From Streptomyces flavofungini (GTDB taxonomy: Bacteria; Actinomycetota; Actinomycetes; Streptomycetales; Streptomycetaceae), in NCBI RefSeq assembly GCF_014650815.1, contig NZ_BMVR01000002.1, positions 372,001-436,000 of the forward strand: a stretch of 64,000 bases of DNA. The letters are read 5' to 3'. Under the pieces are notes generated by a model that had not been told where the DNA came from, did not search any database, and saw only the letters and a list, made by a program, of their open reading frames with translations. Positions 57,532 to 64,000 of the stretch are shown piece by piece; the stretch's first letter is position 1; every line of letters starts with the position of its first letter. Both the position numbers and the translations under genes were made by a program.

Positions 57532-60516
57532 GTGATACGAGATCAAGAAGAGGCGACGGAGCAGCAGGGCGTGCATTCCGACAAGACGGCTGGCACCTCT
57601 GCGGACACGGCGCGCCCGGACACCGATGAGCGGGTCCTGGAGTCGCACGGCACGCCCACCGACAAGTCCCACGGCACGCCCGTCGACAAGCCGCACAGCA
57701 CGTCAGAGGACAAGCCGCACGGCACGTCCGCCGACAAGCCCGGCACCTCCCACGACGAGCAGTCGCCACCCCCGGACACGGCCGGGGACCCGCCCGCCGA
57801 GCCCGGCGCCGAAGACCCCGCCGCCCACGACTGCGCCGAAGTCGACGAGGGCCTGCCCACCGAACGCGTGGAGGGCGACGAACCCCTCCTCCCCGCGCGC
57901 GTGCACCGCCCCTCCGACCTCATGCGGCTGCTCGTCGGCATCCTGGCGATCGCCGCGCTGCTCCTGATCTCCGCGTTCGCGCACGGCACGACGTCGGGCC
58001 TGGAGCAGGACATCAACGCGGGCACGGGCGAACCCCCGGACCTGCTGATGAAGCTGGCGGGGCTCACCGCGAGCATCGGCGTGCTGCTCGTCCCGGTGGC
58101 GTTCGCGATCGAGCGCCTGATCAAACGGGACGGGCTGCGCATCGCGGACGGGGTCCTCGCGGCCGTGCTCGCGCACGGCGTGACGCTGGCCACCGACCTG
58201 TGGGTGGCCAAGGCCGCCCCGGAGTCCATCCAGGACGCCCTCACCCAGCCCTCGCCGGGTGACATCCACTCGCTCACGGACCCGGTGCACGGCTACCTCG
58301 CGCCGGTCATCGCGTACATGACGGCCGTGGGCATGTCCCGCAGGCCGCGCTGGCGCGTGGTCCTGCTCGTGGTGCTGCTGCTCGAAGCGTTCACCATGCT
58401 GGTGTCGGGCAACACGACACCGTTCTCGATCATCCTGACGGTGCTCATCGGCTGGACCGTCGCCTACGGCACGCTGTACGCCGTCGGCTCGCCGAACGTG
58501 CAGCCCACCGGGCAGACGCTGCTCGCGGGCCTCAGGCACGTGGGCTTCCGGCCGGTGAGCGCGGCCCGTGAGGAGTCCGGCGACGCCTCCGACCAGGACA
58601 ACCGCGGCAGACGCTACTTCGTGACGCTGGAGGACGGCCCGCCCCTGGACGTCACGGTCATCGACCGCGAGCAACAGGCGCAGGGCTTCTTCTACCGGGT
58701 GTGGCGCAGGCTGACGCTGCGCGGCATCACTCAGCGCCGCAGCCTCCAGTCGCTGCGCCAGGCCCTGGAGCAGGAGGCCCTGCTCGCGTACGCGGCGATC
58801 GCGGCCGGTGCGAACGCGCCCAAGCTGATCGCCACCTCCGAGCTCGGCCCGGACGCCGTGATCCTCGTGTACGAGCACACGGGCGGCCGCTCGCTGGACT
58901 CGCTGCCGGACTCGGCCCTCACCGACGACCTCCTTCGCGGCACCTGGCGGCAGGTCAAGGCACTCCAGTCGCGGCGCATCGCGCACCGCAGGCTCACGGG
59001 TGACGCGATCCTGGTGGATCGTTCCGGCACGGTGATCCTGACGGATCTGCGGGGCGGCGAGATCGCGGCCGGTGACCTGGTGCTGCGCATGGACATCGCC
59101 CAGCTCCTGACGGCGTTCGGCCTGCGGGTCGGCGCGGAGCGCGCGGTCGCCACGGCCGTCGAGGTCCTCGGCCCGGACGCCGTGGCGGACTGCCTGCCGC
59201 TGCTCCAGCCGATCGCGCTGACCCGCTCCACGCGCGGGACGCTGCGCAAGCGGGCCCGCGAACGCGCCCAGCGGGAGCGGGACGCCGTCCTGGAGGCCTC
59301 GCGCAAGGCGAAGGCCGCCCGCCTGGAGGCCGAGGCCGCGGAGGCCGGCACCGAGGCCGTCGCGACCGCAGAACCCGCCACCGCCCACACCGACGACCCC
59401 GCCACCGCCCGCAAGACCGAGACCATCGCCGCCCGCAAGTCCCTGCGCGCGGAGAAGCAGGCCGAGAAACAGGCCGTGGACGAGGGCCTGGAACAGGCCC
59501 GCGAGGAGGACCTGCTCACGCAGATCCGCCACCAGGTGCTGCTGATCCGGCCGACGGCCCCCGTGGAGCCGGCACAGCTCGAACGCATCAGGCCGCGGAC
59601 GCTGATCAGCTTCATCGCCGGTGCCTTCGGCGCGTACTTCCTGCTGTCCCAGCTCACGCACATCGACTTCGGCACCATCGTCGGCGAAGCCGAGTGGGGC
59701 TGGGTGGCCGCCGCGGTGGCGTTCTCGGCGCTCAGCTACTTCGCCGCGGCGATGAGCCTGCTGGGCTTCGTACCGGAGCGGGTGCCGTTCCTGCGGGCCG
59801 TGTCCGCGCAGGTCGCCGGGTCGTTCGTGAAGATCGTGGCGCCCGCGGCGGTCGGCGGTGTGGCGCTCAACACCCGCTTCCTCCAGCGCTCGGGGGTGCG
59901 CTCGGGGCTCGCGGTGGCGAGCGTCGGCGCCTCGCAGCTCTTCGGCCTCGGCTCGCACATCCTGCTGCTGCTGATCTTCGGTTACGTCACCGGCACGCAG
60001 AAGACGCCGACGCTGACACCGTCCCGTACGGTCATCGCGGGCCTGCTGACGGTCGCGGTGCTCGTCCTGGTGGTGACCGCCATCCCGTTCCTGCGGAAGT
60101 TCGTCGTCACGCGCGTGCGATCGCTGTTCGCGGGTGTCGTGCCGCGCATGCTGGACGTCCTGCAGCGGCCGCAGAAGCTGCTCACCGGCATCGGCGGGAT
60201 GCTGCTCCTGACGTTCCTCTTCGTGCTCTGTCTGGACGCCTCGGTGCGGGCCTTCGCCAGCGAGGAGATGGGCACCCTGAGCCTGGCCAGCGTCGCGGTG
60301 GTCTTCCTCGCGGGCAACGCGCTCGGCTCGGCGGCACCCACCCCGGGCGGCGTCGGCGCGGTCGAGGCGACCCTGACGGTCGGTCTGATCGCGGTGGGCG
60401 TGCCGAAGGACGTGGCGGCGCCCGCGGTGCTCCTGTACCGACTGCTCACCCTGTGGCTGCCGGTGCTCCCCGGGTGGCTGTTCTTCAACCACCTCACCCG
60501 TAAGGGCCTGTTGTAG
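57532..60516 (+). CDS. Large membrane protein with kinase-like and YbhN/LPG-synthase-type domains
   Basis: 994 aa from GTG 57532; GTG 57571 (13 codons later) is an equally plausible start. The first ~125 residues are disordered, with degenerate DKxHGTxxDK repeats. Six membrane helices follow (about 130-320). Residues about 340-600 are cytoplasmic and kinase-like (LEQEALLAYAAIAAGANAPKLIA, ILVYEHTGG, IAHRRLTGDAILVDRSGTVILTDLRGG), where the HRD and DFG equivalents are HRRL and TDLRG, so activity is doubtful. A charged coiled-coil-like stretch (AQRERDAVLEASRKAKAARLE) leads to a C-terminal UPF0104/lysylphosphatidylglycerol-synthase-type membrane domain with about eight helices (GGVALNTRFLQRSGVRSG, AAPTPGGVGAVEATL). 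Probable envelope-lipid function; unproven. Confidence 0.85.
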   Translation: MIRDQEEATEQQGVHSDKTAGTSADTARPDTDERVLESHGTPTDKSHGTPVDKPHSTSEDKPHGTSADKPGTSHDEQSPPPDTAGDPPAEPGAEDPAAHDCAEVDEGLPTERVEGDEPLLPARVHRPSDLMRLLVGILAIAALLLISAFAHGTTSGLEQDINAGTGEPPDLLMKLAGLTASIGVLLVPVAFAIERLIKRDGLRIADGVLAAVLAHGVTLATDLWVAKAAPESIQDALTQPSPGDIHSLTDPVHGYLAPVIAYMTAVGMSRRPRWRVVLLVVLLLEAFTMLVSGNTTPFSIILTVLIGWTVAYGTLYAVGSPNVQPTGQTLLAGLRHVGFRPVSAAREESGDASDQDNRGRRYFVTLEDGPPLDVTVIDREQQAQGFFYRVWRRLTLRGITQRRSLQSLRQALEQEALLAYAAIAAGANAPKLIATSELGPDAVILVYEHTGGRSLDSLPDSALTDDLLRGTWRQVKALQSRRIAHRRLTGDAILVDRSGTVILTDLRGGEIAAGDLVLRMDIAQLLTAFGLRVGAERAVATAVEVLGPDAVADCLPLLQPIALTRSTRGTLRKRARERAQRERDAVLEASRKAKAARLEAEAAEAGTEAVATAEPATAHTDDPATARKTETIAARKSLRAEKQAEKQAVDEGLEQAREEDLLTQIRHQVLLIRPTAPVEPAQLERIRPRTLISFIAGAFGAYFLLSQLTHIDFGTIVGEAEWGWVAAAVAFSALSYFAAAMSLLGFVPERVPFLRAVSAQVAGSFVKIVAPAAVGGVALNTRFLQRSGVRSGLAVASVGASQLFGLGSHILLLLIFGYVTGTQKTPTLTPSRTVIAGLLTVAVLVLVVTAIPFLRKFVVTRVRSLFAGVVPRMLDVLQRPQKLLTGIGGMLLLTFLFVLCLDASVRAFASEEMGTLSLASVAVVFLAGNALGSAAPTPGGVGAVEATLTVGLIAVGVPKDVAAPAVLLYRLLTLWLPVLPGWLFFNHLTRKGLL

Positions 60517-60679
60517 GCACGGTCTACGTAGAGGGCTGTTTGGGGGCGGGGACCTACGGAGACCGTGGCCCCGCCCGGACCAACGGACCCGGCGGACCGG
60601 CGGCCCCGCGCGGACCGGCAGGTCACCCGCACGGCCCGTGTCCCGAGCGCCCCGCCCGCCGCCCCCGCAGGATGGAGCC

Positions 60680-62230
60680 ATGCCCAAGCTCCCGCCGCGT
60701 GCCAAGGCCATGGCCGCCACCGCCGTCCTGCTGACCGCCGCGCTCGCGGCGTGCGGCGACTCGGACTCCGACTCCTCGGACGAGGCCCTGCCGGACCAGA
60801 AGCTCAGCTGGAAGGACTGCCCGGCCCCGTCCGCCGCGGAGGGCGGCGGTGAGGCGCCCTCGCCGCTGCCCGGCGGCGCGGAGTGGCAGTGTGCCACCAT
60901 GAAGGCGCCGCTCGACTGGGACGAGCCCAAGGGCGACACCATCGACATCGCGCTGATCCGCGCGAAGACGAGCGGCGACCAGGACAAGCGCATCGGCTCG
61001 CTGATCTTCAACTTCGGCGGCCCCGGCGGCTCGGGCATCACCACGCTGCCCGCGTTCGGCTCGGACTACAAGAAGCTGCGCACCCGCTACGACCTGGTGA
61101 GCTTCGACCCGCGCGGGGTCGGCCGCAGCGCGGGCGTGAAGTGCGAGGACGACGAGCAGCTCGACGCGTACTTCCAGCAGGACTCGACGCCCGACGACGC
61201 GGCGGAACGCAAGCAGCTCATGGACGGCGTCACGAAGTTCAACGGGACGTGCGAGAAAAACTCCAAGAAGGTGCTCCCCCATGTGCGCACCACCGACGCG
61301 GCACGCGACATGGATCTGATGCGCCAGGTGCTCGGCGACGACAAGCTGTCCTACTTCGGCATCTCGTACGGCACCGAACTCGGCGGCGTGTACGCCCACT
61401 TGTTCCCCAAGAAGGTCGGCCGCGCGGTGTTCGACGCGGTCGTCGACCCCACGGAGACGGCGGAACAGGGTTCGCTCGGGCAGGCCAAGGGGTTCCAGCT
61501 CGCGCTCGACAACTTCGCGAAGGACTGCACGTCGCAGGTCGAGGACTGCCCCGTCGGCGACGACGAGCAGGACGTCAAGGACCGCATCGCGGGGCTGCTG
61601 AAGGACCTCGACAGCAAGCCGCTGCCCGCGATGCCGCCGCGCGAGCTGACGCAGACGGCGGCGACGAACGGCATCGCGCAGGCCCTGTACTCCAAGGACT
61701 ACTGGCCCTACCTCGCTCAGGGCCTCGAAGCGGCCTACGACGGCGACGGCAAGATGCTGATGTTCCTGTCCGACTCGATGAACGGGCGCAGCGAGAACGG
61801 CGAGTACAGCAACATCCAGGCCGCGAACGTCGCCATCAACTGCGCCGACGACAAGCCGCGCTACACCCCCGCGGACGTCGAGGCGAAGCTGCCCGAGTTC
61901 CGGAAGGCCTCGCCGCTGTTCGGCGACTACCTGGCGTGGGGCATGGTCAACTGCGCCGACTGGGCGGTCGACGGCCAGGCCGACCACCCGGACGTGAGCG
62001 CGTCGGGCGCGGCGCCCGTCCTCGTCATCGGCAACACCGGCGACCCGGCCACACCGTACGAGGGCGCGCGCAAGATGGTGGACGCCCTCGGCAAGGGCGT
62101 CGGCGTCGAGCTGACGTACAAGGGCCAGGGCCACGGGGCGTACGACAGCAAGAACAAGTGCGTGCGGGGCGCCGTGGACGGCTATCTGCTGGACGGCACG
62201 GTGCCGAAGGCGGGCACGGTGTGCTCCTGA
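60680..62230 (+). CDS. Secreted alpha/beta-hydrolase lipoprotein (peptidase S33/TAP-like), paralogue 1
   Basis: 516 aa. Lipoprotein signal with lipobox LAAC (Cys 25). The fold begins WQCATMKAPLDWDEP; the oxyanion segment is FNFGGPGGSG, the nucleophile is in YFGISYGTELGG, the acid in VIGNTGDPATPYEG and the histidine in GQGHGAYDS. These are features of the tripeptidyl-aminopeptidase/SlpD-E group and of mycobacterial envelope esterase/peptidases. It acts outside the membrane. Paired cysteines elsewhere suggest disulfides. The next gene is a paralogue with about half its residues identical by eye. No special promoter is visible here. Confidence 0.9.
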   Translation: MPKLPPRAKAMAATAVLLTAALAACGDSDSDSSDEALPDQKLSWKDCPAPSAAEGGGEAPSPLPGGAEWQCATMKAPLDWDEPKGDTIDIALIRAKTSGDQDKRIGSLIFNFGGPGGSGITTLPAFGSDYKKLRTRYDLVSFDPRGVGRSAGVKCEDDEQLDAYFQQDSTPDDAAERKQLMDGVTKFNGTCEKNSKKVLPHVRTTDAARDMDLMRQVLGDDKLSYFGISYGTELGGVYAHLFPKKVGRAVFDAVVDPTETAEQGSLGQAKGFQLALDNFAKDCTSQVEDCPVGDDEQDVKDRIAGLLKDLDSKPLPAMPPRELTQTAATNGIAQALYSKDYWPYLAQGLEAAYDGDGKMLMFLSDSMNGRSENGEYSNIQAANVAINCADDKPRYTPADVEAKLPEFRKASPLFGDYLAWGMVNCADWAVDGQADHPDVSASGAAPVLVIGNTGDPATPYEGARKMVDALGKGVGVELTYKGQGHGAYDSKNKCVRGAVDGYLLDGTVPKAGTVCS

Positions 62231-62349
62231 CCGACGGTGGCTCCCGACCAGCGGCAGCTCCCGACCGGCCACGGCCTCTGACCGGCCGCGGGCCCTCACA
62301 AGGCCTCCGCCCCACCTGCACAAGGGCTCCGGACCGCCCGCCCGGGCCC

Positions 62350-62372
62350 TTGTCAGTGGCCGTGCCTACTAT
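62350..62372 (+). promoter_or_regulatory. RecA-NDp/PafBC-type DNA-damage promoter
   Basis: TTGTCAGTG (62350-62358), 8 nt, TACTAT (62367-62372); the extended form TTGTCAGTGGC-N6-TAnnnT also matches. This is the LexA-independent, PafBC-dependent promoter motif of actinobacteria. The predicted start near 62379 leaves a 25-nt leader containing GAGGGGGGAA before the ATG at 62404. Confidence 0.78.
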
Positions 62373-62403
62373 GGCCTGACTGCCTTCCGAGGGGGGAAGC
62401 GTC

Positions 62404-63972
62404 ATGCCGCGTTTCGTACGGTCAGCAGCTCTGGCCGCCGCAGGGATTCTGGTGGCCGGGCTCGCCGTGGGATGCGGTGGTTCCGACGACGACCAGGACA
62501 GCGCCGACGGGAAGCGTCCCGCGCCCACCGGGGCCGACCCGGCGCCGCGGCCCGACCCCTCGTCCACGCTGCCCGCCGCCGTCACGACCCAGAAGCTCGA
62601 CTGGGGCGGCTGCAAGGCCGCGGGCAGCGATCCGGCGCCGGGCGACGAGTGGCAGTGCGCGACCCTCAAGGTCCCGCTGGACTACGAGAAGCCGGACGGC
62701 GAGACCATGGGCGTCGCGCTGATCCGCGCCAAGTCCACCGGCAAGGGCGACCGCATCGGCTCGCTCCTGTTCAACTTCGGCGGCCCGGGCGGCTCCGGCG
62801 TCTCCATGCTGCCGTCCTTCGCCGACTCGTACGGCAAGCTGCGCGAGCGGTACGACCTGGTGAGCTTCGACCCGCGCGGGGTGGGCGCCAGCGCGGGCGT
62901 GCGCTGTCGCAGCGACCAGGAGACCCAGGCCGCGGAGAAGACCGACCTCACCCCGGACACCCCGGCCGAGGAGAAGGCGTACTTCAAGGACGCCGCGGCC
63001 TTCGGAGCGGGCTGCGCGCGGTCCGCGAAGAAGCTGCTGCCGCACGTCTCCACGGCCGAGGCCGCCCGCGACATGGACGTGCTGCGCCAGGTCCTCGGCG
63101 ACGAGAAGCTGCACTACTTCGGCATCTCGTACGGCACCGAACTCGGCGGTACGTACGCCCACTTGTTCCCCAAGAAGGTCGGCCGCCTCACGCTCGACGC
63201 GGTGGTGGACCCGACGGCGGGCTCGGTGGGCCACGCCGAGAACCAGGCGCGCGGCTTCCAGCGCGCCCTCGACAACTACCTGAAGGCCAACGGCCAGGAC
63301 CCGAAGGCGGGCACGAAGAAGATCGTCGACCTGCTGCGCCGCATCGACACCAAGCCGCTGCCCACGGGCACCGACCGCAGGCTGAACGAGTCCCTGGCGA
63401 CGACCGGCATCACGGTCACGCTGTACAGCAAGCAGACCTGGCCCGCCCTGACCAACGCCCTGGAGGAGGCGGAGAAGGGCAACGGCGCGGCCCTGCTGCA
63501 GCTCGCCGACGCGTACAACGAGCGGGACGCGTCCGGGCGTTACAGCACCCAGAGCCACTCGCAGCGCGCGATCTCCTGCCGGGACGGCAAGGAGCGGCCG
63601 ACGCCGGAGCAGGCCAAGGCGCGGCTCGACCGGTTCCGCGAGATATCCCCGCTGTTCGGCACGTTCATGGGCTGGGACACGGCGGGCTGGTGCCACGAGT
63701 GGCCGGTGGCCGGGCTGCACGACAGCCCGGAGGTGAGCGCCCCCGGCGCCGACCCCGTCCTCGTCGTCGGCAACACCGGCGACCCGGCGACGCCGTACGA
63801 GGGCGCGCGGAAGATGGCGGACGAGCTGGGCAAGGGCGTCGGCGTCCACCTGACGTGGAAGGGCGAGGGCCACGGGGCGTACGGCAACGGCAGCGACTGC
63901 GTGGACGGCACCATCAACGACTACCTGCTCGACGGCAAGGTCCCGGACGACAACAAGGTGTGCGAGTCCTGA
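62404..63972 (+). CDS. Secreted alpha/beta-hydrolase lipoprotein (peptidase S33/TAP-like), paralogue 2
   Basis: 522 aa. Lipobox AVGC (Cys 24), then an Asp/Pro-rich linker. Same core as the preceding gene: WQCATLKVPLDYEKP, FNFGGPGGSG, YFGISYGTELGG, VVGNTGDPATPYEG and GEGHGAYGN, so the catalytic triad is intact. Probably an exopeptidase or esterase on the outer face of the membrane. A GAGGGGGGAA ribosome-binding site precedes the ATG. The two genes arose by tandem duplication, but only this one has a RecA-NDp-like promoter, so expression has diverged. The remaining 28 bp to the window end hold nothing recognisable. Confidence 0.92.
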   Translation: MPRFVRSAALAAAGILVAGLAVGCGGSDDDQDSADGKRPAPTGADPAPRPDPSSTLPAAVTTQKLDWGGCKAAGSDPAPGDEWQCATLKVPLDYEKPDGETMGVALIRAKSTGKGDRIGSLLFNFGGPGGSGVSMLPSFADSYGKLRERYDLVSFDPRGVGASAGVRCRSDQETQAAEKTDLTPDTPAEEKAYFKDAAAFGAGCARSAKKLLPHVSTAEAARDMDVLRQVLGDEKLHYFGISYGTELGGTYAHLFPKKVGRLTLDAVVDPTAGSVGHAENQARGFQRALDNYLKANGQDPKAGTKKIVDLLRRIDTKPLPTGTDRRLNESLATTGITVTLYSKQTWPALTNALEEAEKGNGAALLQLADAYNERDASGRYSTQSHSQRAISCRDGKERPTPEQAKARLDRFREISPLFGTFMGWDTAGWCHEWPVAGLHDSPEVSAPGADPVLVVGNTGDPATPYEGARKMADELGKGVGVHLTWKGEGHGAYGNGSDCVDGTINDYLLDGKVPDDNKVCES

Positions 63973-64000
63973 CGTCCCCGGCCCGGACCCCGGCCCCCAC

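Noticed and set aside
57703..61044. Very long open frame on the minus strand opposite the kinase-like membrane protein and the first hydrolase
   Set aside because: Composition is that of a high-G+C shadow frame (long Arg/Gly/Glu/His runs without domain features), and it spans two well-supported genes on the other strand.

Overview
The window is chromosomal DNA of a Streptomyces or a very close relative. Coding third positions are almost always G or C, GTG starts and 4-nt ATGA/GTGA overlaps are frequent, and marker genes are present: the nrdAB-nrdS class Ia ribonucleotide reductase locus, the epi-isozizaene synthase/CYP170A albaflavenone pair, sigR-rsrA, and wblC. Gene order follows, inverted, the Streptomyces coelicolor stretch that runs from nrdA through eizA/CYP170A1, rsrA-sigR, aroA and wblC to the helicase genes. 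Much of it is also shared with the mycobacterial sigH-rshA-aroA-rsgA and whiB7-uvrD2-mrx1-nudC-adnAB neighbourhood. These comparisons are from memory; no search was run. No transposase, integrase, rRNA or CRISPR array was seen.

Layout. 1-2.7 kb: 3' end of nrdA, then nrdB and the AraC-like nrdS. 2.8-5.4 kb: the two-gene sesquiterpene operon (eizA, CYP170A). 5.7-10.5 kb: peptide deformylase, a TPR protein, and two overlapping membrane HD-domain genes. 10.7-13.5 kb: the thiol-stress module sigR-rsrA, preceded by an alpha/beta hydrolase and an HMCES-type abasic-site protein. 13.6-19.6 kb: M50-like protein, aroA, rsgA, a Gdx-type SMR exporter, a TetR regulator, hisN, a CBS protein. 19.7-21.8 kb: catalase and its divergent Fur-family regulator. 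21.8-24.4 kb: two identical initiator tRNAs flanking a Sel1/TPR gene. 24.4-31.5 kb: UPF0182 membrane protein, PPA1309-like protein, PDZ/Lon-like protease, moaE, an SDR-type protein. 31.7-41.3 kb: DUF2342 metalloprotease-like protein, Nudix enzymes, a TerD/AIM24 cluster, a YgjP-type peptidase, an orphan ThiF/TOMM-like protein, an ABC1 kinase. 41.4-47.9 kb: the wblC antibiotic-response locus with an attenuator leader, uvrD2, mycoredoxin, nudC, an M20 dipeptidase. 47.9-56.8 kb: the adnA and adnB helicase-nucleases, separated by a lipoprotein gene and a small insertion. 57-64 kb: an ATL protein, a large kinase-like/YbhN membrane protein, and two paralogous secreted alpha/beta-hydrolase lipoproteins.

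How it works together. The window is rich in stress and genome-maintenance functions: disulfide stress (SigR/RsrA, mycoredoxin), peroxide (catalase/Fur), ribosome-targeting antibiotics (WblC) and DNA damage (HMCES, ATL, UvrD2, AdnAB). Regulatory sites can be read directly. There are exact SigR-type promoters (GGAAT-N18-GTT) upstream of sigR and of mycoredoxin. A WhiB7-type promoter, a 118-codon uORF and a terminator precede wblC. A palindrome sits in the catalase promoter spacer. A RecA-NDp/PafBC-type promoter lies before the last gene.

The least explained signals are: (i) a two-part repeat containing a perfect DnaA-box 9-mer, present in the divergent intergenic regions before thiF-like and before uvrD2/mrx, with identical 12-nt spacing; (ii) a degenerate second copy of the adnA 3' end inside the segment that separates adnA from adnB, next to a secreted cysteine-containing gene that looks frameshifted; (iii) short repeats at gene ends that include the stop codon.
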